Positions 1 through 10,849 of a stretch of DNA of 64,000 nucleotides are shown here, in pieces. The stretch covers positions 248,001-312,000 of the forward strand of contig JAACJM010000043.1 of NCBI GenBank assembly GCA_013368315.1, in the 5' to 3' direction. The DNA is from Tetrapyrgos nigripes. Taxonomy: Eukaryota > Basidiomycota > Agaricomycetes > Agaricales > Campanellaceae. Numbering within the stretch: the first letter of the stretch is position 1; the number at the start of each line of letters is the position of its first letter. Below the pieces are notes generated by a model. That model searched no databases and was not told where the DNA came from. It was given only the letters and a program-made list of their open reading frames with translations. The position numbers and the translations under genes are program-made.

Positions 1-277
1 AGTGGATCAAGGATATAGTGAATATGCTGCGTCAAAAGTGACAAAGTTTATCACAACAGCTGTATAAAGCCATGAGGATGAGTGCAGAGGTCATAAAGAA
101 ATAACACTTACTAGAATGGAATGACAACAACACATCAACAACTGACTCTGCACATGCAACAATCTGGATTGTCAATGCATCCTTTGTCATGATTAGGCTG
201 GTACCACTAACTACTGAGCCAAAAGGGTGATATGTCCAGCTTGGCTGGACTATTGGACCAGTGTATATAAGCACATA
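1..277. other. Unassigned left flank
   Basis: No gene is recognised here. One short reverse-strand open frame (32-274) shows no motif I can name. The segment ends at the TA (276-277) that flanks a decayed Tc1 element. It may be the continuation of the copia fragment that resumes at 1779, but I could not show homology. Confidence 0.4.
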
Positions 278-1778
278 CAGTGGCCAAAAAAATTGTCCAC
301 ATGTTTGCTGATTTAAGAGCTATTGAGCAGGAATCTCAAACTATAGCTGGTGGTAGCAAGAAAGCCTTTGATTAGAGCTACAATAATCTGTCTGTTTTGT
401 CTTATTTGGCCAAATATCTGTGGAGTTATGATTGATTTAAAACTGTATGTCATTTGGACAATTTTTTGAGTTGCCACTTCAAAATCATTATTGCAATAAC
501 CTGATGTGTTATACATGATGTCATGGGTGGAGCTGTACAGTAATGTAATGTATACACTACAATGATGTCATAGCTGCCAGCTGGGGCATACATAGCAACA
601 TACAGATGCTCTACAGCCTCTATGAAAATCATGGGGTCCCTCATATCAGCCCAGAAAGACAATCTCTACTCTCTTCTCTTAACTGCCTCTCCATCTGCAA
701 AAATTACAGCTCAGACTGGAGTATGGAAGCCAAGAATTGCTTGTGTGGCTTAAAAGACAAATACAGACAATGAGAACAATACAGCAGGGTGTCCTAGGAG
801 GCTCTCTACTACTTGTGAAGAGGTTAGATTGGAAAAAAATCCATTCTGGTAAAGCCAGATTGCTACACAAGTGGCCTGAAACATCAATGCTCTTCTTGGA
901 CAACCTGTCCCAACCTATAACAGCTAAAACATTCCTGAAAACGTCTTGTGGCGATCTCCAAAACACAGACCAAGTGCAAACTTACAGTGACTTGCAGCAA
1001 GGCTCACTTGAAGTTTGCACAGATGTAAAAAGACCGGGCTGTAGAAGGCTAGAAGTGGGTTATTTTCTCAGATAAGACCAAAACCAATTATTTTGGGGCA
1101 AATATGCACCAGCATGTGAGAAAAGAGAGATCAATTCATGGTACAGCAAGATGTGACAGAAATGATGATATTTGAGAGAGAAAATGTAGGGTATGGGGCA
1201 ACAGTAAGCAGTAAAAATGGTCCAGATGAAGGGGAAGATAGATTGCAAACACCATATGACCATCTTAAGTAACAAAATCCTGGAAAGCATTAATAATATG
1301 GGAGTTGATCCAGAGGTGGCCATTTTTCAGCTGGGTATTAACTTTCTAAAGTGCTATATCCAATGGTTTCCTTTATCAGAACATGTCTCTCTACCTATAA
1401 AAGCAACAATCTGCTTTCATACTTCAGTCTGAGCTGAAATTTTGATAGAGGGAGGGGCAGTTTGGAGGAGAGTTGAGATTGTCTTTCTGGGCTGATATGA
1501 GGGACCCCATGATTTTCATAGAAGCTGTAGAGCATCTGTATGTTGCTATGTATGCTCCAGCTGGCAGCTATGACATCATTGTGGTGTATACATCACATTA
1601 CCGTACAGCTCCACCCATGACATGTATAACACATCAGGTTATTGCAATAATGATTTTGAAGTGGCAACTCAAAAAATTGTCCAAATGACATACAGTTTTA
1701 AATCAATCATAACTCCACAGATATTTGGCCAAATAAGACAAAACAGACAGATTATTGTAGCTCTAATCAAAGGCTTTG
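278..1778 (+). mobile_element. Decayed Tc1/mariner element with long palindromic ends
   Basis: The left end follows TA and reads CAGTGGCC then CAAAAAAATTGTCCACATG, matching the terminal repeat of the intact Tc1 copies at 12492 and 61944. The right end is cut: identity with the inverted left end stops near 1778 inside the terminal repeat, where copia sequence begins. Inverted similarity between the two ends runs on past the usual 210-base terminal repeat, through the 5' untranslated region and into the first transposase codons (about 451-690 against 1444-1705). A broken transposase lies between. The element is an old, dead relative of the intact copies. Confidence 0.8.
664..1332 (+). pseudogene. 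Tc1 transposase remnant
   Basis: Collinear fragments of the intact transposase can be followed in shifting frames: the helix-turn-helix region, the GRPRK-like linker, the segment before the first catalytic aspartate, and finally GVDPEVAIFQ at about 1300-1332 just before the second aspartate. Several frameshifts and stops separate them, and the C-terminal third with the catalytic glutamate is absent. In its place comes an inverted copy of the element's own 5' end. No functional product is possible. Confidence 0.75.
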
Positions 1779-1831
1779 TGGGTTGGCATGTTCTCCCTGT
1801 CATGACCCACAGGATCAAAAAGACCTGCCTC

Positions 1832-2373
1832 TCACATTTTGAGGGGCCTCATGTTCTCCTGCTTGTTCCTTTCCTGAACAGAATTGGAACTGTGGGCACT
1901 GGAAGTGTCATCCTTGTCCATTATCTCGTCCTCCCCAGTTTGAGTGGCTTTGTCCTTCATCCACCCGAAATTGTTCCATGCCTCCTGGTGTTTATCCATT
2001 CCCCAGTTGGTGTTACCCCAACCATTGTTTAGAGGTTTTTTGGAGCCGTTGGTGAACCAATGGTCAGCATCAAAGGGTTTGGAGTGACAATTTTGAGGTA
2101 GAAAGCTGTCATCAATGTTGGTGGACATAAGATTATGCCAGTAAACTGTTCCATGAGGGAATGACCATCAATAATTTCAGAGGGACGAGGGATAGAAGAG
2201 GAAGTAGAGGAGGCAGAGGCTTCAGAATGAGACATGTTTTCTAGTTCAAGGTCATGTAGGAGCTCACCATTTGGCTTAATCTCTTTGTCATGAGCAGTTT
2301 TAAAGGCATTCTTAATAGATAAGAAAAATCTGTCAAAAGGCTTTACCAACTCAATGAAGAAGGGTTCACACAT
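1832..2373 (-). pseudogene. Degraded 3' part of copia gag (copia-1)
   Basis: Two overlapping reverse-strand frames (2029-2373 and 1832-2128) continue the copia Gag after the intact N-terminal domain. The first has the segment ELVKPFDRFF, and the same segment occurs in copia-2 at about 12010-12045, so this part is conserved between the two copies. Stops and frameshifts separate the pieces from the upstream frame ending at 2648. No CCHC zinc knuckle is intact. Confidence 0.65.
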
Positions 2374-2647
2374 CTTTGGTGGTGGGCTCTTTGACTACAA
2401 TAGAGTAGCTGCATGCATGAGAATGTCCCAAGTTATTGGGACAAATACTCTGGGCTTGCTTCTGGCAATTCTGTTAACCAGCCAGTTAGCAGCTCCACCA
2501 CATCTGTGGCCTCAGCCTCTGAAAGTGCTGCTGCTGCTGTTCCTCAAAGACAGGGGCTTTCCCTTTGTGTCTGATAGCAGTGATCTTGTTGGCAGTCTGA
2601 GTTTTCTTACTGCCTTGACAAGTTTCCCAGGCATTGATGACATTGGC

Positions 2648-3262
2648 TCAAAGGATATCAAGAGACCCAGTATTGAAAAGATTATCATCCTCTATTTCTT
2701 TGGAGATGACATAATTGTAGATGTCACCTGGGAGTTTGTTGATGATGAACATGTACTGGAGGTACATGGGAATCTTTGTGTTAGCTCTGGCATTACTGAC
2801 CTGAGTAAGATACATCTTGATGAGGTCAATAGCAGCACCAGGATGAGAGTTACAGGGGATCTCTATGGCCATAGCCCATTTGAAGTCTTGAAAGACTGCA
2901 GCTGCTCCAGGCTTACCATAAAGATCTTTGAGGAGACCCCACATCTCTCTAACAGTGTCAAGATCATCAAGTTTGAGACTGATGGTTTGGGTGACATGGA
3001 GTTTGATGATTCCTATGGCCTTCTCGTTGTCTTTGTCCCAGTCTGCAGCTTCTCCACCAGAAGTAGCTATGAAGGTGGTCAGTGGAGGAGTAGTATCACC
3101 ATCATCACTACCTGCAGGTGCTATTTGAGTGCCTGCATTGGTGATGGCAACAGTTCCAGGATGAAGAGTGTTGAGGACATAGTTGATCCCCTGGGACCAA
3201 AGGGTATAGTTGGGACCAGTGAGTTTGGAGACAGTGGTCATGAAGTTGTTTCTGGAAGACAT
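2648..3262 (-). CDS. gag: Copia Gag N-terminal domain (truncated, copia-1)
   Basis: A 204-residue open frame beginning MSSRNNFMTTVSKLTGPNYT. This is the opening typical of Ty1/copia Gag polyproteins of the UBN2/DUF4219 type: a serine-rich start, L-x-G-x-N-Y-x-x-W, and later W-x-x-L-x-x-x-Y with a predicted helical bundle. The copia-2 protein at 11052 aligns throughout, including the W-x-x-LK-x-LYG and HPGAAIDLIKMY segments. The ATG at 3262 is chosen over an upstream in-frame ATG at 3292 because it matches the start in copia-2. Gag forms the virus-like particle that packages element RNA. The frame stops at 2648, well before the end of a normal Gag-Pol, so the element is defective. Confidence 0.75.
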   Translation of the reverse strand: MSSRNNFMTTVSKLTGPNYTLWSQGINYVLNTLHPGTVAITNAGTQIAPAGSDDGDTTPPLTTFIATSGGEAADWDKDNEKAIGIIKLHVTQTISLKLDDLDTVREMWGLLKDLYGKPGAAAVFQDFKWAMAIEIPCNSHPGAAIDLIKMYLTQVSNARANTKIPMYLQYMFIINKLPGDIYNYVISKEIEDDNLFNTGSLDIL

Positions 3263-3586
3263 TTTCAAAATGTGATCTGGGGATAAAATCATCTGTCAGC
3301 ATAACATCCTATATGCAAGAAGATGGCAGCATCAAAGTTGCACCAAAGTGTGCTATGAAAGTGATAGTCCCTGGTGTGCCATGAGGGCACATGTGTTGAG
3401 TAGAATGTCAGCCTTTAAAGGTGCCAGTTTGCAGCCACTAAGGGCACTACCAGGTATTATGCAGTCTAGGATGGCTGCCAGTGATGGCGCAGTGTCCAGG
3501 GCTTGTTGGGCCCATAACCTGTTGAGCAGGCTATGTTCTATATACACAATGGCAACTGCATACTTACCTGGGGATTTGAGAGTGCT

Positions 3587-3845
3587 TGTTAGAGCAAGTT
3601 GTTAGAAGTTTAAGAGCAATGAGATGTAGGAGAATCCCTGTTATTAGAGGGCAATCTAAGAGCCCTTTTATACTGTTCTAAGAAGTACAATACATGTGAT
3701 ACCTAAGAACAATAAGCTACAAACAATCAGATATGGACAATAAGTCCCAGACAATAAAGCATAGATAATAAGATTCTTATCACATCATTATTGTGATTCC
3801 TTATTGTTGTGTTGATGGCTGCTTACATAATTTGCCAATTCAACA
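3587..3845 (-). repeat. 5' LTR of copia-1
   Basis: Read on the reverse strand it starts TGTTGAATTGG and ends about CTCTAACA, so it has TGTT...AACA ends. It matches the start, TATA region and end of the copia-2 LTR (10473-10690). The inner boundary is inferred from the short inverted ends and could be off by some 10-15 bases, because no clear tRNA primer-binding site is visible. Confidence 0.65.
3664..3672 (-). promoter_or_regulatory. TATA box in copia-1 LTR
   Basis: TATAAAAGG on the reverse strand inside the LTR. The same motif at the same place in copia-2 (10604-10612) supports it as the element's core promoter. Confidence 0.6.
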
Positions 3846-4736
3846 GGTCTTTTGACTTTTCACACTCCTAGTACATTTGGAGAACAACAGCCCCTCACAA
3901 CTGGGTCCTGCACTAACTTGATACTTGAATCCATCCACCCCATCGACTGAAATCACCCAACACCACCAAATTGTCACCTACCCATGATGTCTTCCTCCCC
4001 TGATTAATTGTTCCAACTGTAAGGCCTGATTCCCTACCATAGGCTCTTCAGCTCCTCATTACATCTTTCTCTCCACCCTCTCTCCACTCTTTCTTTTCAC
4101 CCCAGCATCAATTATTCCATAGGCTCCTTAGCATTTTCTGAGTCTCATCACTGAATACACCTAGAGGAGTCACTGTTTCAGGGCTCCCCATGACATGCCT
4201 ATTTTATCCTGCCTGAAAGAGGTCTGGAGTTGCTGTTTCAGGGCTTCTTGGAAGATTCCTATGATTCAATCCTATCTCAAGAAATTTTGCAGGACAAGTC
4301 TGTGAGATAATTAGATTAAAATGATACAGTATGCTACAATTTGTACCAGTAGTCACTGTGCTATGAATAAGTATGGCCCATTGTGCTTCAGCCTTCCCAG
4401 CGACATTGACTGTCATCAATATCAAACTCAAAAATCTGCCTATCTGAATCTAGCATGACCTTACCAGTACCCAAAGTGTATCAAGAAAAAACCAAAAGAA
4501 AAACCCACTGAGCTCGAGTAGGCTTGAAGGCAATCTCTGTAATACTGTATACTCTTACAGCTATTTCACTAAATGTGCAGAATCACTGAAAAAAAAAAAT
4601 TCCATGGCCAACCCAATGCAGCTCCCTCAGCTCTCAATCAGTGTGACCTGTGACTCCTGTCACCATGATGTCATGGGCATAGCCTACTATCATGACCACT
4701 TGTGACCTTGTCAACCATATGTCAAAGACTGGAGGG
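3846..4736. other. Unassigned spacer
   Basis: About 0.9 kb between the copia-1 LTR and a hAT miniature. Only short open frames without recognisable motifs occur. No repeat boundary, RNA gene or conserved domain is visible. Confidence 0.4.
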
Positions 4737-5364
4737 TAGGGTTGCAGGAAAAACTCCGAGTTATTCCCCAAAAAGTTTTTCACTGGTTACTAACCCATCA
4801 CATGATGGTTCTGAACAGGGGGCCTCTAGAGGGGTAGTTCATGAATCATCACACCTGTGGTGAAATCACATGTAGCCTTCAGCTGGATACTGGAGAAAAG
4901 GTATGGTGGTCTATGCCAACTTAAACCAGTCAATAGTCCACCTATAATCTGCCTGGAAGACTTAGAAGGGGTTTGGGCTACCTCAACAAATGTGGCGCAG
5001 CAGCACTGCCAGAGGCAGATTGGGCCAGAAAATTAGCCAAAAATCACATTTTCAAGATCACATGGAGTAAGGAATAGTTCCGAGCACCCCCTCAGTACCT
5101 TGGGTGGCAATGCATATTTGGAAAGATCTTTTGGGCAAACATAAATGACAAATTTATGCTCAGTGCTGGAGCTACTCCATATGGCTGTTTGGCCTCAAAT
5201 CAGTCCCATATGGAGTAGACCTGGGAGAGCAAAAATGGCACTGAAAAATCCGAAATCTAAGTTTGCACAGAGATCTTTGGAAATATGCAATGCCGCCCAA
5301 GGTGCAGAGGATGTGCCTGTTCCGAACTGGAGAAAAACTTGAGGGAACTTTTTCTGCAACCCTA
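4737..5364. mobile_element. Non-autonomous hAT element with 8-base TSD
   Basis: Terminal inverted repeats start TAGGGTTGCAGGAAAAA on the left and end TTTTTCTGCAACCCTA on the right. The 8-base direct repeat CTGGAGGG lies immediately outside both ends (4729-4736 and 5365-5372). TIRs of the TAGGG-TGCA type with an 8-base duplication are the hallmark of the hAT superfamily. At 628 bases with no transposase-like frame it is a miniature element mobilised in trans. Confidence 0.85.
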
Positions 5365-5644
5365 CTGGAGGGAGCTTTTACTTGGAGGTTATATATGTTA
5401 GTATGGTACTCTCCACAGATCAGAGGCATTTGATGTGTCTGAATGCAATGAGAAGCCTCCTAGATGCATCTCAGCCCAACGTCACGACTTAATCACATGG
5501 CTAAAATATCACCAAAGCTGCCAGCTGCTGAAAGGCCTTCCAATTGGGAGCCTGAGGAATTTTTTTTTTGGTGATTCCACACATTTCTTGAAACAGCTGT
5601 AATGTTGTACATACAGACACCGATCCAATTTCCTGACATCTACA

Positions 5645-6316
5645 TCAACAATCTGATAATTTACTAAGAGCAAGGATGACAACAATAACAATAACAATGC
5701 ACTCTTCCCCTCCTTCCTTTCTTTCATACCCATCTATCTCAGCCCCCAATACCCTCAACCACTCTGCTTTTCTCACCATCATTTGGGCCTTCTCCCCCCC
5801 CACAAATAACCTCCCTCTCTTGTGTAGTTTCACCAATGAAACTGGTGGGGACAGCCGACGTGGTTTGGGTTTGGGTTCAGATTCAATGTTCAATCTGTCC
5901 CCATCCTTGTTCTTATTTTGTTGCTGTTGCTTCACCATCTCCCTCTGAATAAATGCATTCTCCAGAGGCAGAGGAGGAGTCATATATCTTCCCATATCCA
6001 CACCACTCCTACCTAATCCACATAAAGATTTTATCGACTCCCACATTGATCCAAAAATGAGACATGTGATACCCCACAACACCTTAACCCTCCCCACCAC
6101 TCCAGTTCGCTTTGTCAGGAGTTTGTAGTATGCTATGAGAAGGTTGTTGAACATGATTAGGCAGGAGGGAGAATGACCAGGCTTCTTGTCGTTGTTGTTG
6201 ACATTGGTGTTAACAAACTTGTTAGGGATAAAGGCAATGCTGACCCAACCTGTCCAAAAATCTGTCCATACAAGGAAGATAACACCCCATGTCTTTGTAA
6301 ACAGTTGTAAACCCAA
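5645..6316 (-). CDS. Hypothetical 223-residue open frame
   Basis: A long reverse-strand frame with a hydrophobic N-terminal half, a short glutamine run (KQQQQNKNK) near residue 130 and a basic C-terminal half ending in a hydrophobic stretch. I do not recognise a family. It sits just downstream of the KDZ transposase pseudogene on the same strand, with no intron signals supporting it. The region around it (5373-6877) holds only weaker overlapping frames. It may be a chance frame or part of the KDZ element's accessory sequence. Confidence 0.2.
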   Translation of the reverse strand: MGLQLFTKTWGVIFLVWTDFWTGWVSIAFIPNKFVNTNVNNNDKKPGHSPSCLIMFNNLLIAYYKLLTKRTGVVGRVKVLWGITCLIFGSMWESIKSLCGLGRSGVDMGRYMTPPLPLENAFIQREMVKQQQQNKNKDGDRLNIESEPKPKPRRLSPPVSLVKLHKRGRLFVGGEKAQMMVRKAEWLRVLGAEIDGYERKEGGEECIVIVIVVILALSKLSDC

Positions 6317-6877
6317 CTCCTAATAATCCCTGAAGCAACCATCCTCCAAGGATACATCCTCCGCATTCTACTCTGTTCATGGGCCCTCTTCTTCTCCAGG
6401 CATTGAAAGGGGACAGGTAATAAGGTAGGAAGAGAGGTAGGCTGGGATGTATATGGGTAGAGTTGGGAGGAGGGTGAGGAGGGGGATTGTTGTTATTATG
6501 TTTTGAGCAATACTGAAGGGCAAACATGAATGGAGTAGAGTGTGGAGGATGTATCCTTTAGGTAGATGATGAGGGAAACATTGGGCTGACACTGCACCAG
6601 ATGCTGTAGTACATTTGCAAAAGTATGGACACAACTTCCACCTGGTACATCATGTTTCTCCTACCATATATGGCACATGTTCAGTTGGCTAGTCATTAAA
6701 TGAATATTCTGGTATTATTTAAGTGAGGAAACCTCACAGCATGTTGGCACAATGCCTGGAGCAATTTTTTCTGGCACTTTTTCAAAAGCTTTGGACAATT
6801 CAGAATTGATTCAAAATGACAGATATGCAACTGCTTTATCTAAAGTGTCAGAAGATAAGTGGACTGTACTAAACCTG

Positions 6878-9800
6878 CTACCTGTCTTCCAGGGCTGTCA
6901 TCATCTCCTTCAGTGTGAGATTGTCCTCACCCTCCATAATGTCATCATCTATAGCCTCAGCCTCTTCTTCTTCTTTGTCTTCCTCCCCCTCCAGTTTTCC
7001 GTCTTCCTGGGTTTCCTGTGGCTGGTCTTCTAGGCCCTCCTCATCCTCATCATTGCTATTCACCTGGTCTGTTTCATAACCAGGGTCATCATCCTCTGCA
7101 TCCTGCTCTCCATCCTCAGCATCATCACTCACATCCATCTCCAGCAGGATGTCAATGGTAGGTTGGAAATCTCTTGCAGTCTGTGTCAAGGGAGAGCTCC
7201 AGATTGAATCAAATCATATGGCAAGATCCCAACATATGTCTGCTTGCTGATAGGCATACACTGCAGATCCTTCCAGTCTCTTCCCATCAAAATCATTGAT
7301 CTTACCCTCTCCTCCTACCAATGGGCCTCCCATCTCAGTGTTACCACACTCTGTCTCATTTCCTCCTGCAGCAACATAATCTCTTCCCTCCATCACTTAA
7401 TGCATGCATAGTGCTTGCACCACTCAATTTGAAGACCTGAGGTTTCCAAAGGATCAGCGAGTAAGGCTGCTTTAGACAGATTTCGAAGATAGGTTTATGG
7501 CTTTTGCTAAAGTGAGCCAGACTGTCATTCACAGCATTTGCAAAAACACCTTTGAATGCTTTAGCAAAAGCTCACTTTAGCAAAAAAAATATGTGAACTA
7601 TACCAGACTCACCTATGTAGAGTTCTTTGTCTGCATCAAGCTCCCCTTCAGTCATCCCTCTCCATATCCAGGACACCCCCTATTCTTTTCCCTTGCACCT
7701 TGAACCGGGTTCTGTCCCACTAGTAGCCTTTCTGCCACTGCCTTTCTCTGACTTTTGGCGGCATTTACTTTTCTCTTCTCCACATCCTGCAAGTCTTCCA
7801 TACAAACAATGTCTTCATCCAATAGCTGATTCCAATGGACTAGATCCACACTACTGACCAAGTTCCGCTTCGCATTCCAAGCCACTCTGTACATTGCTGC
7901 CAAGAACTTGATCTTGACTTCTTGACAGTTAATGAGACTACGAGAATGTGTTGTTGGCCCTTGGTTCCATGCATTGACCTTTTTATGGATCAGAAGCCTC
8001 TTCTTGACAAGTAGTGAAAGCCGAAGCTGGTTCAAGTACTGGTTCAGCTGTCCTTCCCTAAGCCTAACTTCCATAGAGGAGAGCTTGGATGGATGATCTT
8101 CCTCTGCCAAAGCAGATGGAAGATAGAGAGAGATCTCCTCAGCATTGGAATTTTCAGAAGTGCTGATGGCAAGTAACTGAAGGGACCTTGGAGTAAAGAT
8201 GAGTTTGATCTGACAGAAGAGTTTGGTATGTTGGTCCACCAATCCACTCAATTGCTTTGTAGTAGGTGTATGGACCCTTTGAATGTCAATCATGAGCTGT
8301 TGCCTGCAAGGATATATCAGAATGACTGTTCACTCACTGTTGCTGTTCAATTTCCAGGCCAAAAAAAAAGGAATTCACCTGGACTAGTACTATCTAGTTA
8401 CTCAAGGTCCTCTTCCCCTACTTCCTCAGATTCACTCTCATCATCAGTCTGGGGGCTTTGTTGTCTGGCCTCCTCTAAGTCCTTCTTTGCCTTGTTCTCA
8501 GCCTCCTTTGCCAACTCAAGCTGTACACTCTGGAGAGTCTTGCCTGTAGAAGGAAACAAGCCATATACCAGTTAGTATGCTTTTGATAAAGCCTTTGTCA
8601 TGAGGCAACTTTGAAAAAGTAGTATCCAATCAGATGACTTAGCCTGATAAGGTGAAGCATACAGATTTTCGTCTGTGAGCTTCTTTTCATAATCATCAAC
8701 CATTTTCTTCCAAACAGGAGCATGTTCTTGCTGTCTTGCATTGAAATCTTCCAAAGAGGCAACTTGCTTTTGAAATTCTGCTACAGCATTGAGCAGCCAC
8801 TTTTTCAAAAGTGACCCTAGACAGAATAGTTAAATACTGAATGTTATTCAGATAAAGTGAAGACAACTTACCAAGTCCCACTATCTTTCCCCAATTTCAA
8901 TGGCTAATATGATCCTCAAGAGTGTCGTGGTGAGACCCAAGACCCATCTCTTTAGAGCTTGTGGCAACTCCACCCAAACCAGCCCAAACAGGCTCTATTC
9001 CCTCAGCATCTGTCTGCCCTGCTCCACATGTGTAGTTTAGCATGATTGAGGGCAGCTAGCCCTGTACATGTGGACATCTGCAAAGAAGAATTCAGACTTT
9101 ATTGAGAATACGAATAAGAGAGTTTCATACCTCATTCTGCTCAGCCATCTTCTTCACCCAATCCATATAAGGTCCTTGTTCAACAAAATATGCCTGGTCA
9201 TCCTGTAGACTGGGATCTCTCTGCCAATTAGAAATCTTCTTGCATCCAAAGCCAAGAACATAAAGATAAACCTTGGACCCCCCCAATAAGAAATTCATGA
9301 ACACTTTTGCAAAAGTCGGGGTAACTGTTGTGACAGTATTATTTTCAGGGTATTTTCATTCATTTTCTGTTTCTTTTCTTCATCAGTCACTGCCTTTTGT
9401 TCATCATTTTGTTTATCCTTTGCCCTATCTTTTGTTCATCTTTCCTATCATCCCCTGTTTCATCATTTGTTCATCTTTTTATGATACATCTCTTACAGGG
9501 ACACTACACACAGCTTGTTCATCTTTTTTCATCTTTTCATGATACATCTCTTACAGGGACAATAGGCTGTACTTTGATTGTTCTGAACAGTTCTCTGATT
9601 CCTTTCTTCGCTTTGCTCAGTTTTTATCTTTCTTTCTGTTCTGTGTATATAAGCTTGGAGTAGTAGCTCCCTAGTCCCCATCTTGACCTCTTCGTCTTGG
9701 GACTAGGTGAGCATCTCATGTATTCCTTGTCTTCATTCAATATTAACTTCGTCTTGGGACTAGTCTCTCATTGTTATCTGTCTACTGCTGTTCTGTTTAT

Positions 9801-10471
9801 GCCTACTGCTTTGAGCCAAGTGTGTGCTCTCTACCACAGTAACTTACCTATGTTCTTCATCAGTGTTGATCTAGTCAAGAGGAGGATTTACACCAGGTTG
9901 GGGACATGCAATACATCAAACTGCTAGTTCACCAGGCTTAGTTTTCTCTATACTCCTCATACCATCATTCCCATGGCCTTCTCAACAAAGCATTCTCAGA
10001 TTCCTCCATTGCTGTACAACTTGAAGCATAGTAGGGTATCTGTTCTGTACAAGAATCAGCTGGAAGAATGAAGTATTTGTGTAGTTAAAACATACTGGTA
10101 TTCTGATTCCAGTGTTCTCAGTAAGCTTCTCCAATGTCTTGTAATAGTCGTAAGCAGATATTTTCCCACAAAGGTTCAACATCTGAAACTGCTCAAGCAT
10201 CTGAAAGGTGCAGGCTGTCTTGGGCCAGGTATGGGTACCTGGAAACCACCCAAACTGCATGAGCTGTTCCCACTTCTGATGTTGAACAGCATCCATGGTC
10301 AAGACTGAGGCAGTACAGCCACAATAGTGCAAAGACACTCTGTGAATGCCATTGGTGTGGAGAAGCACAAATTTGTCTGGTCCTTGCAAAGAATTGCTGC
10401 CTGGCTGACTGTCTTGATGTTCTAGTTGTACAATGAGCCTGAGATGATAAAGTGATACCCTTTGGAAACAA
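6878..10471 (-). pseudogene. KDZ (Kyakuja-Dileera-Zisupton) transposase, internally deleted
   Basis: Read right to left, collinear pieces of a KDZ transposase appear. At 10471-9982 there is an N-terminal segment with HTNGIH and YCGC motifs. At 9981-9844 comes a segment with stops ending in CIACPQPG. After a solo LTR, 9260-9070 carries QDDQAYFVEQGPY. At 9070-8880 the motif STCTGLAALNHA is followed almost directly by EGIEPVWAGLGGVATSSKEM. At 8808-8400 there is a coiled-coil part, and at 8293-7652 the C-terminal LREGQLNQYLNQLR and HSRSLINC segments. A very acidic tail lies at 7189-6878. In complete KDZ proteins a catalytic core of some hundreds of residues separates the STC-GLAALDHA and EG-E--WA motifs; here it is gone. 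Stops, frameshifts and two insertions confirm a dead copy. KDZ elements are DNA transposons abundant in basidiomycetes. Confidence 0.8.
9326..9838 (+). repeat. Solo LTR with 5-base TSD inside the KDZ pseudogene
   Basis: Starts TGTTGTGACAG and ends CTCTACCACA, giving TGT...ACA ends, with the direct repeat GTAAC on both sides (9321-9325 and 9839-9843). Length is 513 bases. A TATATAAGC motif near 9646 suggests transcription in plus direction. It contains pyrimidine-rich repeats around CTTTTGTTCATC. A single LTR with a 5-base duplication is the product of LTR-LTR recombination after retrotransposon insertion. The flanking KDZ coding pieces continue on either side. Confidence 0.85.
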
Positions 10472-10472
10472 C

Positions 10473-10690
10473 TGTTGAATTGATGAATTAGTAAGCAGCC
10501 ATCAACACTAGATTAGATATAGATTAGATAGTAATCTAGTTAGTTACGCTTACTGTACATCAGAAGTTCTTAGATAAGTAGTCACATGTACTATCTAGAA
10601 CAGTATAAAAGGGCTCATAGATTGCCCTACAAGAATAAGGATTTCTCTTACTACTCATCGCTCTTAACCTCTAATAAAACTGCTCTAACA
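10473..10690 (+). repeat. 5' LTR of copia-2
   Basis: Starts TGTTGAATTG and ends about GCTCTAACA. It is homologous to the copia-1 LTR but about 40 bases shorter. The right boundary is inferred from the TGTT...AACA inverted ends. Confidence 0.65.
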
Positions 10691-10849
10691 AGCACTTTTA
10701 CATCCCCAGGTAAGTATGCAGTTACCGCTACATATATAGAACATAGCCTGCTCTACAGGTTATATGCCCTGCAAGCCCTGGACATCATGCCATCACTGGC
10801 AGCTGTCCTAGACTGCATAATACCTGGTAGCGCCCCTGCAGCTGCTTGA
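10586..10849 (+). CDS. Conserved leader open frame of copia-2
   Basis: An 87-residue frame spans the LTR end and the leader. From its middle onward (SPGKYAV, then YIEHSLLYRL and DCIIPGSA) it is matched in the same place in copia-1 (reverse strand, about 3353-3590). Differences between the copies are mostly conservative, for example ILDCIIPGSA against VLDCIIPGSA. It lies upstream of gag and is not in frame with it. It could be an upstream ORF, an exon, or a by-product of sequence conserved for RNA function. I recognise no domain. Confidence 0.35.
   Translation: MYYLEQYKRAHRLPYKNKDFSYYSSLLTSNKTALTSTFTSPGKYAVTATYIEHSLLYRLYALQALDIMPSLAAVLDCIIPGSAPAAA
10604..10612 (+). promoter_or_regulatory. TATA box in copia-2 LTR
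   Basis: TATAAAAGG preceded by ACAG and followed by GCTC, the same context as in copia-1. Confidence 0.6.

Larger units (their letters stand above)
1779..3845 (-). mobile_element. Ty1/copia fragment copia-1 (5' LTR, leader, gag)
   Basis: Reverse-strand element with LTR (3587-3845), non-coding or leader region (3263-3586), gag (2648-3262) and degraded downstream gag sequence to 1779. It is the same family as copia-2 at 10473-12287: LTR starts, leader and Gag proteins align along their length. Protease, integrase and RT are missing, cut off at the junction with the decayed Tc1 element at 1778/1779. Confidence 0.85.

Noticed and set aside
2354..3286. A 310-residue plus-strand frame
   Set aside because: It lies antisense over the copia gag, which has a homologue in copia-2. 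The plus frame has no homologous counterpart and no recognisable domain.
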